Shown: piece by piece, positions 1-12,484 of the stretch
Position numbering within the stretch: the first letter of the stretch is position 1
Layout of the letters: every line of letters begins with the position of its first letter
Origin: Liolophura sinensis
Lineage: Eukaryota > Mollusca > Polyplacophora > Chitonida > Chitonidae
NCBI RefSeq assembly: GCF_032854445.1
Contig: NC_088300.1
Span: 68,606,984-68,670,983 of the forward strand
Direction: 5' to 3'
Length of the DNA: 64,000 bases
Notes under the pieces: generated by a model
What the model was told of the DNA's origin: nothing
Database searches by the model: none
Seen by the model: only the letters and a program-made list of their open reading frames with translations
Position numbers and translations under genes: made by a program

Positions 1-1046
1 GCTTATCCACTGACCATTTTATCGTAGAATGTAATTCATTGCCTAAAGGTTATATAAAGGTGTGAATTATCGGTTATAACATTAACTTACTTCTGTTTTA
101 ATTTTCGTTCCAGAAAACCTGTAAAACAAAACAGTGAAAGGTAAACACAATGCACTCTAACGAAGAAACAGTATATACGTTTCCGGGGATTACACTGATT
201 AAATGCTGATATTACTACAATAACTGTCCTTATTGCAATCAAAAAGAATCAAACAATAACACACGTTGAATTATGGATATCAGTTATAACAACACAGGAA
301 GCAAACATTAAAGGGGGTTTTGACAATGTGGAACATAAAAAAACATCGAACATTTAAGTGAACATGTACAATGGTTGTTTAGTAAGTATTTGGCAATGAT
401 GAACACAGAACCTATATATACACAGTATGTACAGCATTGCAGGATATTGGCTGCAGCCAATTAAACCACTTTGTACATTGGTGGACACAGAAATAAAGTA
501 TTTGTGATGACAAGTGAATAACATTTGTCTATATCCGTATATTTAATAAAAAATAATGCATTTAACAATATATAGTAACATGGACATATAACCGGATCAT
601 AAAGCGTGATTTATGTACTAACAGGTTATTTTGGTCTGTTAAGAGCATCCTCCGTTATATCTGTATGTTTATGGTAGCATACCTGGTGAGTCCCTTTCCG
701 GAGTACACAGAATGATAATATATAGATGTCTCCTTAATCCCAATCCCATAATAGTGGTATCTGCACAAAAAAGAAGGATGATATATATAAATCAGAAAAT
801 AAGGAGGAAAACATTTGGTGACTAGTAATTACAGAATGGTTCAAAGTAGAAATAAGCAAATCAAAGTTGTTTTCTTCATTTTTTATATAAACTTTCATTT
901 TATCCAAATAAGCTGATTCTTACAGGAAGAGAAAGCTAAAAGATAAAGTAAGGTTCATCAAACAGGCAACTTAAAACTATGCATATGCTTTCATTTACTT
1001 TTTTTTTTAGATTTTTGTGAAGAGAGTTAAAGCCGTTTAAACCTTT
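1..1046. other. AT-rich DNA, nothing recognised
   Basis: No open frame, splice pair or repeat that I can support. Confidence 0.6.
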
Positions 1047-1240
1047 GAATTCTAAGGTGGGCTTTATGGACCATACTAGAGTATAGGAACTCTGACGTCA
1101 CAGGAAGTGTTTCCAACTTTAATCACGACGCAGAATGTTGTAATAGATCTTTTAACTCATAGGAACTATGAAAAAAAGGTGATGTGACGTCAGAATTCCA
1201 AAATACCGTCAGTATGCCCATAAACCCCACCACAGAATTC
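1047..1240. mobile_element. Inverted-repeat element (MITE-like), 194 bp
   Basis: The ends form long imperfect inverted repeats of about 55 bases. Both run inward from GAATTC through a GGTGGG/GGTGGGG and TTTATGG block to CTGACGTCAC. There is no coding capacity. A related half-element, with the same TTCTA..GGTGGG..TTATGGGCCATACTG block, lies at 20628-20665, so this is a dispersed family. Confidence 0.6.
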
Positions 1241-1249
1241 AAATATTTG

Positions 1250-2483
1250 AATGCCTTTTAACATTCTTAAGAAAAATTTTAAAAATTAAAAAGAAAGTAT
1301 TTTTACACATACTTTTCAGTTGTCTGTATAAGGAACCTTAATTGATACTTTCTATGGCTTTAATTATGGAAAGGTTTTGAATACTACATTAGGGCAACAG
1401 GCACAGGGTAAGATGTGGGTGAAGACGTAAAGCAATTAATTGTCAATATTTTTATTGTCATCTGTGATTTTTTTAACAAAAACATAAAACACTACCCTTG
1501 ATTAAGCAGGTCTAGAAAGCAGGAAATTGTAGCCTTGTATACATAACAGAAGAGACATCATTGACGACAATACTTACTTCGACTGCCCTCTTGTTCCCAA
1601 ACGACGCGTTGTTAACTTTGGAAATCTCTGGCGTATGATCTGGGTATTATAACAATGAATACTTAACTGTAGTATATTCGGTAGTGATAAGATGACAGTG
1701 CATGTCTGAAGGTAGTTTTCCGGCCATCAACCGAACACAGACATTTATTTATAAATAAAATAAGTTGGGTGTGGCAATTAATACCAATCCGATAAATACA
1801 TATGATATGACGTGAATTTCTGTTCAGAGTAAAGTATAAAAAGCTCAGATAGAACGTCCTTCCTTTTTAAGGAATGTAGATTCGTGAAATATGAGTATCA
1901 AACAGGCTCATATCAACTGTGTGACAGCCAAGGAAATATTGAGTATTTTGTGGAATTGCCGAGAAAAACCAATACATGCAACAAAGATTTTTTATTTATT
2001 TATACACGTGTGTTTCCGACATTATGGAAAACTGTATACTATATCTACCCTCCACGTGGTGACGATTTCCTGTTAATGTGGTTTACATTTCAAGGGATTG
2101 GGTAGCTAAGTGGAATAATGAAACTGGTCTTTAGGAATTTGACATTAGATATTGTTTTACCGGTTGACAAGCTGAATCGTCTGAAATTCGAATATACTTT
2201 GTTTACTGGAGAACAATCTTTTATTTTACAGTAATAAATAAAAATCATAACTTAACAGGTGCAAAAATAGTGAAAGAATTTCGTCATCTAGGGGATATTT
2301 ATCTAGAGTTCTATTATAGCAATGAATATTGTGATGTATATCTTTACCATACACATCATCATCTGTTGCATTTTCAGCGATGCTTATTCATTCTTTTTTC
2401 CTTTTTTTAACTTTTAAATGACAGGATGTAAAATAACGCATGAAGTAATTTCCTATACGACCGAGCATGGCCCGGTAGATGAG
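1250..2483. other. AT-rich DNA, nothing recognised
   Basis: Only short unsupported frames at 1884-2105; no family match and no splice context. Confidence 0.6.
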
Positions 2484-2718
2484 TTTATTTATTTATTTAT
2501 TTGATAGCGCCGTACTCAAGAATATTTCACTTATACGACGGCGGCCAGCATTGTGGTGGGTGGAAACCGGGCACAGCCCGGGGGAAACCCACGACCATCC
2601 GCAGGTTGCTGGCAGACCTTCCCACGTACGGCCGGAGAGGAAGCCAGCATGAGCTGGACTTGAACTCACAGCGACCGTATTGGGGAGAGACTCCTGGGTC
2701 ATTACGCTGCGCTAGCTC
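2484..2718 (-). mobile_element. SINE family A, nearly complete
   Basis: Minus-strand copy of the main SINE of this window. From the tRNA-like head: TGGCTCAG-type A box (lost here), B box GAGTTCAAGTCC, a conserved core (GGAAGGTCTGCCAGCAACC), the ATAATGCTGGCCGCCG block, and an (AAAT)n tail. The head is cut at GCGCTAGC and followed by a C13 run. Confidence 0.85.
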
Positions 2719-2742
2719 CCCCCCCCCCCCCAATGATTATAT

Positions 2743-2781
2743 AAAGCAATACCAGTCTCAAACACACTTGAGTTATACGGC
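2743..2781 (+). repeat. 39-bp dispersed repeat, copy 1
   Basis: Matches 5900-5938 at 38 of 39 bases (starts AAAGCAATACCAGTCTCAAA). The origin is unknown. Confidence 0.7.
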
Positions 2782-3329
2782 CCCTGTAGATGAGACTGAG
2801 TCAGACGAGTATTGACATTTTTATCCATTAGCAAACAATCGTGTGGGAAACATGCCTTTGGCGCTTAAACAGAGTAACACTATATTGATCAGTGTACAAA
2901 CGTGATAAACTTTTACATTTGGCCGCCGTAGTTTTGCAATACTTATTTTTGTTCCCCAATATTATCAAGTCAAAGTGTGATAGATTTTTACCACGATAAA
3001 GTACATGTTTAAGTTTTTAATTAGATCTACCCATATTTTAAAGGCGTAGACTTGAACAACGACACTTCAAATAACGCTGTGTAAACTAGTGTTCAAAAGT
3101 CAAAGCAAAGTGTCAAAGTACACGGTTTATTCTGATAACACAGGAAGGGGGGGGGGTGGTCAGGAAAGACTTATTGTTACTTGTTTAAAATACAGTCAAA
3201 AGAAGTGTTCGGCGAAACAGAGTTTGTCCAGCATGTGTATTATCTTTCGTAGATTTGCCATAAAGACAAGTCTATATCACACATTGTCATCGTGAAATGT
3301 ACAACATCAGTTTTCCTTCTCAGGGGGAA

Positions 3330-4450
3330 TGCATGGCTGTCTAAACTGGTTATCTCTATAGAATATATAACACCGGTTCACCTTGACAATGGATTACGTT
3401 TACATCCAACAAGTAAATTAGTATCATGGCACATTATGTCAGCCCTCATCCTCACGGTAAGTCTATCACCATGCAATATAACGTCGGTTCACCTTGACCA
3501 TGTATTATATCCTACAAGTAAATTAGTGTCATGGCACATAATGTCAGCCCTCATCCTCATGGTAAGTCTATCACCATGCAATATAACGTCGGTTCACCTT
3601 GACCATCTATTATATCCTACAAGTAAATTAGTATCATGGCACATAATGTTCAGTCCTCATCCTCACGGTAAGTCTATCACCATGGAATATAACGTCGGTT
3701 CACCTTGGACCATCTATTATATCCTACAAGTAAATTAGTATCATGGCACATAATGTCAGTCCTCATCCTTACGGTAAGTTCATCATCATGGAATATAACG
3801 TCGGTTCACCTTGACCATGTATTATATCCTACAAGTAAATTAGTATCATGGCACATAATGTTAGCCCTCATCCTTACGGTAAGTCCATCACCATGGAATA
3901 TAACGTCGGTTCACCTTGACCATGTATTATATCCTACAAGTAAATAGTATCATGGCACATAATGTTAGCCCTCATCCTTACGGTAAGTCCATCATCATGG
4001 AATATAACGTCGGTTCACCTTGACCATGTATTAAGTCACAAACATAAATTAGCATAATGACACATAATTCCAACCCTAATTCTCATGGCAAGTCTATCAA
4101 TATATAACGTCGGTTCACCTTGGCTATATTAGTCTATATCATTATGAAATATAGAACAGCAACTAAAGCCAACACGACATCCCCCCCCACCCTCCCCCAC
4201 CCAAGTCAATCCATCCATCCCAACTCGATAAAAGTCTGTAGTCGTCATAACGGAATATGTAACGTCGGTTCACCTTGGCAATGTAAGTCTTTCTCATAAA
4301 ATTATCCTCATGACATACATAACGCCTACCCTCCTTCTCAAGGTAAATCTATATGAGTTATCACCGTAGAATGTTTTACGCTGATGCACCTTGGCAATGT
4401 AAGTCATTTAAATTATCATCATGACAGTTATAACGTCTCCTTACCTTGCC
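3330..4450 (+). repeat. Tandem array, about 105-bp unit
   Basis: The word ACGTCGGTTCACC recurs at 3481, 3586, 3692, 3798, 3903 and 4007, then less regularly to about 4390. Units contain GTATCATGGCACATAATG and, in most copies, CACGGTAAGTC. Copies decay at the right edge. Confidence 0.92.
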
Positions 4451-6474
4451 AAATGTAGCCGCTCCAGCAGGGGTGAACTGATGTTTCTTACAAAAATCCA
4501 GGTAGTGTGTGTAGAGAACACACCTGGGTAAACACACCCCTTCTGCTCGCTCGTAATTATCCGATAACCTTCAGGCAAAATACAGAAAATAATCGCATCA
4601 ATTTATTTAAGCAATTTTACGACTAAGGCAGAATGCGCTTTGCACGTCTTTTGTTTGCTGCATGGAAAAGGCATCTTTTCTCAGGAGAGACAATTTAATT
4701 ATAGATTCAATAACAAATTCTCCTGAAACTCTAACGATTTAACAATGCGATTTAGCAGTTCTGTGGCAAAAAGCGTTTATTAAATATTCAGATCACGAGG
4801 TTTGACATAATGTTCTGTTAACATTATAATCTAAATGATGAACCATTTTCCCCCTAAAGTCTGGCCTTGGTTGCGCATAGTCTGTATCTCATTCCGATCT
4901 TTGAGGACAACCAGGTACTGAAGCTTTGCGACAGGTAGTCAAGCCAGCTTGGACCCGAGCCTTATTTGCACGGAGAAAAGATAGCTTATTGGCGCTTGTG
5001 CTGAATAATATATCTGTCTCTTACACGCTATCATGTCGAGAGATGTTCAACGAAGTTAAGTTATACTTCTACTCGCTTTGACAGAATGAGTGGGATACAA
5101 CGAATAAGGATCGTTTTTATTTTCAATTTCAACCTTCTATTTCCAGTGATTATGTAAACCTATCTCCAAGACGACATGATGTCTTATTTTTCAGATTAAT
5201 GTCTGGCGTCTTACCTCTTAACTTACGCCTTTTCAAACTCTCACCCAACCCTCATCCCCTTTATTAGAGTGTTATCTCTAGTAATGTAGTATAGTAATGC
5301 AATTAAGAGCGACGTGCATCATCCCTTTTCAGGGCTTGGAAAACGCCAAATTCACTCACTGGCTTATTGGCTTAACTATGCTAAACGTGTGCCTGGAAAC
5401 CAACTCTGATAGTTACTGAAAATTCATTCGTTTCATCGCAGATTTTTTTTGTTCTGTAGCGTATATACACCTTTGTAGCACTGAAGCTCATTTAATATTG
5501 TGGACTTCTCTGTGGAGTCTTAGCGTCGAAACCGGTATCTAGAAAGCGCGGGCTCTTTTCTGAGGGTTTTGGCGACTTCAGTAATTGCATTCTCGTGTCT
5601 TATCTATCAAGAGCGGCTCTGTATCCTTTGTTTTAACGCCGGATCGATCGTTAGGACGGATTATCCCGTCACGTTGGCACTCGTTCCCATGATAAGGTGA
5701 CAGCATTTGCTAAAGGTAACGTGCTTTCCACGGACTTTTGTGTACGAGCGTTCAATACCAAAGATTTCTGGTCAGACAGAAACCTTGGGAAATTTGGAGT
5801 GGAACATATGGCTGCAAGCTGCTCTATCTACGCTATTGCAGATATATTCCCTAGAAGTATCTTGTAAAGATTGTGAAATGGACTAAGTTCTAAGAGTGTA
5901 AAGCAATACCAGTCTCAAACACACTAGAGTTATACGGCTGCGAGTGTCTTGAAAGCTACATGCTACATGTATCAAACTAAATTTAAGCCATTTTAAACAA
6001 AATGATATGAAAGCCTTGAGAAACTAAGAACGGTACCAATCCTGTTCTGACTGCGATGTGTATAAAATATCTTCCCTTATTCTTAGATATACTGGCGAGC
6101 AAAAGATACTTTTCATATTAAATTCGATGATGTTTTCCTGCGCATCGTGTGGAATGACAATTTATGAATTCTTTATTTTTCTCAAAACTGTGAACATAGG
6201 GGACTCTTTTCTGGGAAATGAATTTTATTCGTTTGCTAAAACAAATGCGCAAGTACAAATGAACGTAAATGTGATACTTAACTGACCGAATTTTGCACGT
6301 GTATACAATTTCTTCTTTCTTGTCTCGAAGTATATTAGTAATTTTCTCCCAGCTACATATTCCATTTACATTTATAACAATAAAACGTATTTCTGATATT
6401 ATAATTAAATGAGCTGAAACAGTCCAGGGTTACGTTAGTGCTAGTATAAGATGGCCTGCTTAATATGTGATGGC
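4451..6474. other. Intergenic DNA, no gene recognised
   Basis: Mixed composition, somewhat less AT-rich at 4850-5800. It holds the 39-bp repeat at 5900. No convincing exon. Confidence 0.5.
5900..5938 (+). repeat. 39-bp dispersed repeat, copy 2
   Basis: Same sequence as 2743-2781 with one T/A difference; flanks differ. Confidence 0.7.
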
Positions 6475-6477
6475 CTT

Positions 6478-6650
6478 TTTTATTTATTTATTTGGGGTTT
6501 TATGCTACGCTCTAGAATATTTCACTTATGCGAAGTGACTACCATTATAGAGGAAGGAAACCACTCAGACACATGGGGAAATTCACGGCAATCCGGCGGA
6601 TCGCTGACAGACCTTGCTACATACAACCAGAGAGGAAGCCATCCACAGCA
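6478..6650 (-). mobile_element. SINE family A, diverged copy
   Basis: Tail, core and part of the promoter-side region are recognisable but with many substitutions; an old insertion. Confidence 0.65.
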
Positions 6651-6969
6651 TTGAGAGGCATCCCGATCAGCGTGCTGCTATAGAAGTTAAATCAGGTGTA
6701 AAGTTTAACATCAGCTTCTTATCACTGACATCACTTATCACAGCTGGAATTGAACTTGCAACCTTTACAACTGTGCGCGCGTAGAGCTTCTGTTCCGATT
6801 TACTCACCAGTTGAGTGTGGAGGCGACTTGTGATTGTTTCTGTGTATTCAGGTCGGCGGCTGCACCGTGACAGTCCTGTTCAATGTCCTCAGGGTCATGG
6901 TCTGTACCTTCAACCATTAGTAGAGCTGATTTAGTGATGCAGATTTTGAGAGTGACCATACTGGCATAT

Positions 6970-7715
6970 ACAGTAAGTTATCTAAAATTTCACTAAATTT
7001 TAACCAACTAATCGCCCTACGGTATATCACGGTGGTGAAAAAAAGGTGAAATATATTCTAATTAAAAGTAAATCACCTATAATTTCATGGAATTTTTAAC
7101 TAACTAATCGCCTGATACCAAGGTGGTGAAAAAAAACAGGTGAATGGTTATCTCATTAGCAGTAAAGCACTTATAATTTCAGGGAATTTTAAACTAACTA
7201 ATCGCCTGATACCAAGGTGGTGAAAAAAAACAGGTGAAAGGTTATCTCATCAGCAGTAAAGCACTTATAATTTCATGGAATTTTAAACTAACTAATCGCC
7301 TGATACCAAGGTGGTGAAAAAAACAGGTGAAAAGTTATCTCATTAGCAGTAAAGCACTTATAATTTCATGGAATTTTTAACTAACTAATCGCCTGATACC
7401 AAGGTGGTGAAAAAAACAGGTGAAAGGTTATCTCATTAGCAGTAAAGCACTTATAATTTCATGGAATTTTTAACTAACTAATCGCCTGATACCAAGGTGG
7501 TGAAAAAAACAGGTGAAAGGTTATCTCATTAGCAGTAAAGCACTTATAATTTCATGGAATTTTTAACTAACTAATCAACTTACGATATGCCAAGGTGGTC
7601 AAAAATCTGGTGAAAAAGTTATCTCATTAACAGTAAATCACCTATAATTTCCTGGACTAATCATACCACAGTATACCAAGATGCTGAACAATCAAGTCAG
7701 TACAATCTGACTAAC
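6970..7715 (+). repeat. Tandem array, about 93-bp unit
   Basis: About eight copies of a unit with TTTCATGGAATTTTTAACTA, ATCGCCTGATACCAAGG and GTGAAAAAAACAGGTGAAA. The middle five are very similar and the outer ones decayed. Confidence 0.92.
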
Positions 7716-7811
7716 AGTAAATCAGAAAATAACTTTGCACCATACTTCACCATCTGATCACCAATTCTGTATTGTACAATTCGTACAGCTGGGTCATTAG
7801 TCTGAGGAAAA

Positions 7812-7968
7812 TCCTGTATGACAGTGGTGATTTACTGTGTATTTAGAACAATCCTGTATGACATAGGCGATTTACTGTGTATACAGAATAATTCTGTACA
7901 ATATTGGTGATTTACTGTGTATACAGAACAATCCTGTATGATATAGGTGATTTACTGTGTATACAGGT
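7812..7968 (+). repeat. Tandem array, about 41-bp unit
   Basis: Four copies of a unit with TGGTGATTTACTGTGTATAC and AGAACAATCCTGTATGA. Confidence 0.88.
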
Positions 7969-7969
7969 C

Positions 7970-10599
7970 GGGACCACATAGTCAGCCACCATAATCAGTG
8001 ACAGACATGATGTCGTCATAACCGTCTCCCAAACTTCTACAGCAGTCATGCATTTGAGAATTGGATATAATATACACGGAAACTCACTTTGCACACAGAG
8101 CAATCAGATAGACGTGACTGAATTCCCCTGAATTCCCCTGTTATATATTGGGCCTATCTATCCCAGATCAACGTATGTCCATTGCACTCAAATCCTTATA
8201 CGAGTATATTCATCGTACAGAGCTATTATCATCTTTCTACACATTACCATGCATTGTTCAATGACTCAATTCAGATTTCTGCCTTTTTTGATGAATTTTG
8301 ACGCTTGACTTAATGTTACGCTTCGCAAAGGGTTAGGTGTATAGATATAAGCATGTAATGAAAACATATGACAGCAAAAAGCATGTAAGTTGAAATAAAG
8401 AGATTAGCTTGGCAGTGACATTATGTTTGGTGAACGCTTCTGTAATTGTTTCGCCAATGTTTTGTATCTAGAATTCAATGAAACAAAACTGAATATAACT
8501 TCCAATATTTTAATATTCAAGAAATTTTCATTATGTTGGATATAAAAAGCATATTAATATACACATTATCTATTTTAATTGACATTCAAGACAATTGAAA
8601 AGACTTTATTATATCAGTCATAAATATATAATGACATGAACATATAAAGTACAATGACACTTTGATGGGAATACATGGATGTATTCAAATGCAAAACTCC
8701 ATTTCAGCAAAATTTAGGAACTGTTTTACTTACGGCATGGTTGTTTCTGTATACTACTTTGTTCAATTTCTTTCATTCCTCTTTATGTTTGTAGATTCCA
8801 TTCAGTCAAAATTACTAAAATTCCCAATAATCTATACTGTTTTCGTTATTTTCTAAAGCTCAACAAAACTGTTGATATCTGCGGTATCTTTCAATAAGAG
8901 GAGCCGTCAAGACAAACATCGTCACAGAAGGTGATAAATCACTGGCACTAAATTCTGCAGATAAAACCCTAGATGAAGTTTAATAACAGTCCTGTCAAAC
9001 TTTATCAGTAAAGAGACACCACCGTCCACAGTTCATATCGGCTGGCCGCTCCGTCTGTTAGTTTTAAAACTGATCCATCCAGGAATAAATGACGGCCTCG
9101 AGCCACGAAACAAAACAACACAGATACGAAATATCCAAACAACTATAATATCGTGGACAGCGTCTACTCTGTAACTCACTCCAAAATCTAAACGCCTCAT
9201 TTATAAAGACAGCTTTACACATTCACGAGGAAATGTTTTGATGTTTGACAGATTTAGGGGTCTATGCATATGCCAAGTTTATCTCTATTTTATGAAGTAT
9301 TTGGATGCTAACACATTTAAAACGAAAGAAGGAATGATTTGTGGCCAATGACACCTCTGGATTAAAAGCAAAAAAAACCTTTTCATTTTATAGTCAATGA
9401 GTATGCAAAATATCTTATATTTTTTTCTTACAAATATGAAATTTATTACCCCTAAATACGCCTCTGATACCAGATATTTAGCAATATTTTGCCCGTTTAC
9501 GTCTAAAAAAATTTGGTAGCCAACTTGATTGAGTTTTCCATTATATCTTAATGTCATTGCATGGAAATTTATCCCAGCACACAAACTACGCATGCGCCAT
9601 TGATGCACTTGAGATTAAGAATTTCCTGCGAATTGTGTTTGAAGCACAATGCCGATATTGGTTGGTAGGCCTATACACTATAAATTTCGATACCGTTATT
9701 TTCCACGTAGTTAAAATATATCTGTTTTTGCTGTTTTGAATAGAAGTGAACATACACACACACGTGGATGTTACCTTGGAGACAAAATGCTATAAACATG
9801 TAACTTAACTTCCAGCAGTAACAGTTACAAAAAATCGTTGTCATGCTAGGTTGCAGATGAAAATGCAGAGTGCACGTGGTGACATGACATAGTACCATGC
9901 AAAAGTTTTTTTACTTTTACTTGTTCAATGTTACTAATTTATTACATAAATAATAAAGTAAATCATTGCACTTGTGTATAACTATTATGCCAGTCCACTG
10001 TAGTAGATTTGACAGAAGATCGATATCGGTGAGTTACCTCCCTTGTAAGTTATCAGTGAGTCAGAGGCGGCAAATCTCCGCTAAAGCCTTTGATGTTTTA
10101 ACCTTTAATCTGTGTTATGACATGGTTGGCCATTTGTAAGATAAACTAGCACATTGCACCTGTGGCCTACCTTAACCTGAACGTCAACCCTAGATTAGTA
10201 TTAGGCGTGGTTACTTCGTGACATTTGTGATCAATATGCCCTACTATCTGTGAGTTTAAAGGCTTATAGAAGTCTTGTTTACAGCCGATATACTTATCTG
10301 TTACCTATGGCCTTTTATGTTATATGTATACCATTTCCATGGCTGTTCAAACCAACCTCACAAGAGTTGCTTCCAGTTGAACCAATATATTAACTGACCA
10401 ATCACAGTGTGGCTTACGTCTTTAGAACCGGAAACAGAAAGTGCGTTTTGGGAAACACAGCCAGAAAGAAGTACCCAGAATAGGTTCTTCGTCGAGACGG
10501 TCACACTAATATTCCTAACCGTCATCTTATCTGCCCATATATAATTAGGACTCCCGAATGAAGTGCCACATTTCGTATGCTCGATGATTTGACATTTGA
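7970..10599. other. Intergenic DNA, no gene recognised
   Basis: A minus-strand frame at 9285-9608 (107 codons) has no recognisable motif and AT-rich codons; taken as chance. Confidence 0.5.
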
Positions 10600-10740
10600 T
10601 TTATCTATTTGATTATTTGATTATTTGATTGATTCTTGGATTACTCAAGAATATTTCTCTTATACAACGGCGGCCAGCATTGTGGTAGGAGGAAACTGGG
10701 CATAGCCTGGGGGAAACGCACAACCATTTGCAGGTTGATG
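10600..10740 (-). mobile_element. SINE family A, 5'-truncated
   Basis: Expanded ATTTG-type tail followed by the core as far as the AACCTGC block; the tRNA-like head is missing. Confidence 0.75.
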
Positions 10741-11449
10741 GGTTTCCTCATCGACATTTGTGTGTCGACAATATGATGGTGATATTTAAGATCCATTTTT
10801 ATTATTTCTAAGCAGTCCGACTCATAGGTACTTTACAATAACGAATATTATGCAGTCACTTTGATATTGTAACGTGATTGGTCGTCTTTTTGTATGTCGT
10901 TTTTATAAACCATTTAATCAATGGAACAACTATACTATCGATTACTTCTGATTTGTTCATTCACAAATTAAAAGGAAAAGTAATGGATTGAAATTATGCT
11001 AGCTTTTGATGGGAGAAGTGTAAATAAGCTCGATACACGTAAGGGCTATCGCCATTTGGTTGAAGTGTTTGATCGTCGGTATACACCTGGTACGCAGTTA
11101 CGTAATAGAACGAGGGGCTTTCTGTTACTGCTAACCAGGCGTATAACGACAGCCAAACACTCGATTTCTCGTCGCACGTAGTCCACTCCCAAACGGTCAA
11201 AAGGCAAAACAGGATATAGGTGACGAAACCAGTAACAGCGTGGTCCTCAGAGTATAAGATTACTTGCTTCTGATGGCGGTGCTTTCAACTGTCTCATTGT
11301 GTGCGATTTTGCTTGTTTTGAATTGCAATATCTCGGTTGTGCAGCATTCCAAAAATACAAAGGTATGCCAAAAAGCATTGTGACTTCTTGTGAGTTACTT
11401 TGTCGATGCATATACACATGTGGTATAGTGCTGTGTTTTTTTTCCCTTT

Positions 11450-12480
11450 ACAGTCAGTGATGTGCTACAGCGTAACACTAACCCTGTGTTTCTGTCCAGA
11501 GTGATGCAGCCTAATACTAATCCTGACTTCTTTACAGTCAGTGATGTGTTACAACCTAATACTGACCCTGATTTTCTTTACAGTCAGTCATGTGTTACAA
11601 CCTAATACTGACCTTGATTTTCTTTACAGTCAGTCATGTGTTACAACCTAATACTGACCCTGATTTTCTTTTACAGTCAGTCATGTGTTACAACCTAATA
11701 CTGACCCTGATTTTCTTTACAGTCAGTCATGTGTTACAACCTAATACTGTCCCTGATTTTCTTTACAGTCAGTCATGTGTTACAACCTAATACTGACCCT
11801 GATTTTCTTTACAGTCAGTCATGTGTTACAACCTAATACTGACCCTGATTTTCTTTACAGTCAGTCATGTGTTACAACCCCCTTACTGACCCTCATTTTC
11901 TTTACAGTCAGTCATGTGTTACAGCCTAATACTAACACTGTGTATCTTTACAGTCATATATCAAAACCTAACACTAATTCTGAGTTTCTTTACAGTCAGT
12001 CATGATACTGACTCTGTGTTTCTTTACAGTCAGTCATGATACTGACCCTGTGTTTTTTTACAGTCAGTCGTGTGTTACAGCCTAATACTGACCCTGTGTT
12101 TCCTTACATTCAGTGAGGCGCTACAACCTAACACTACCGCTGAGTTTCTTTGCAGTCAGTGATGTGATAAACATCTCTTCATAGTCAGTGATGTGCTACA
12201 ACCTAACACCACTCCTGAGTTGCTTTGCAGTCAGTGATGTGATAAAAATCTCTTCATAGTCAGTGATGTGCTACAACCTAATACCAAACCTGTCTTTCTT
12301 AATAATCAGTGATGTGTTACAAGCTAACACTACTCCCGAGTTTCTTTGCAGTCAGTGATGTGATAAAACCCACTACTAACCCTGTGTTTCTTTATAGCCA
12401 GTGCTGTGTTACAACGTAACACTAATCCGAAGGTTCTTTACAGTTAGTGATGTGTTACAATCTAACACTAATCCTGTGTC
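11450..12480 (+). repeat. Tandem array, about 47-bp unit
   Basis: About 20 copies of a unit with CAGTCATGTGTTACAACC, TAATACTGACCCTGA and TTTTCTTTACAGTCAG. The central copies (11580-11880) are nearly identical; the right third is degenerate and contains a longer higher-order form with GTGATAAA. Confidence 0.93.
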
Positions 12481-12484
12481 ACAA

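Noticed and set aside
2501-2815. Plus-strand 104-codon frame, and similar frames at 18.0, 40.9, 44.7, 52.8 and 59.9 kb
   Set aside because: They fall inside SINE copies and repeat the same translated SINE wording.
3292-3947. Open frames of 148 and 80 codons on the plus strand
   Set aside because: They are products of the 105-bp tandem array and have repeated, otherwise unremarkable wording.
6970-7715. CRISPR array
   Set aside because: Units are contiguous without unique spacers, and the genome is eukaryotic.
9285-9608. 107-codon minus-strand frame
   Set aside because: No recognisable domain, AT-driven codon choice, no support for a start.
11590-12005. Open frames on the plus strand with repeated VTT/LTLIFFTVSH wording
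   Set aside because: They are generated by the 47-bp array.
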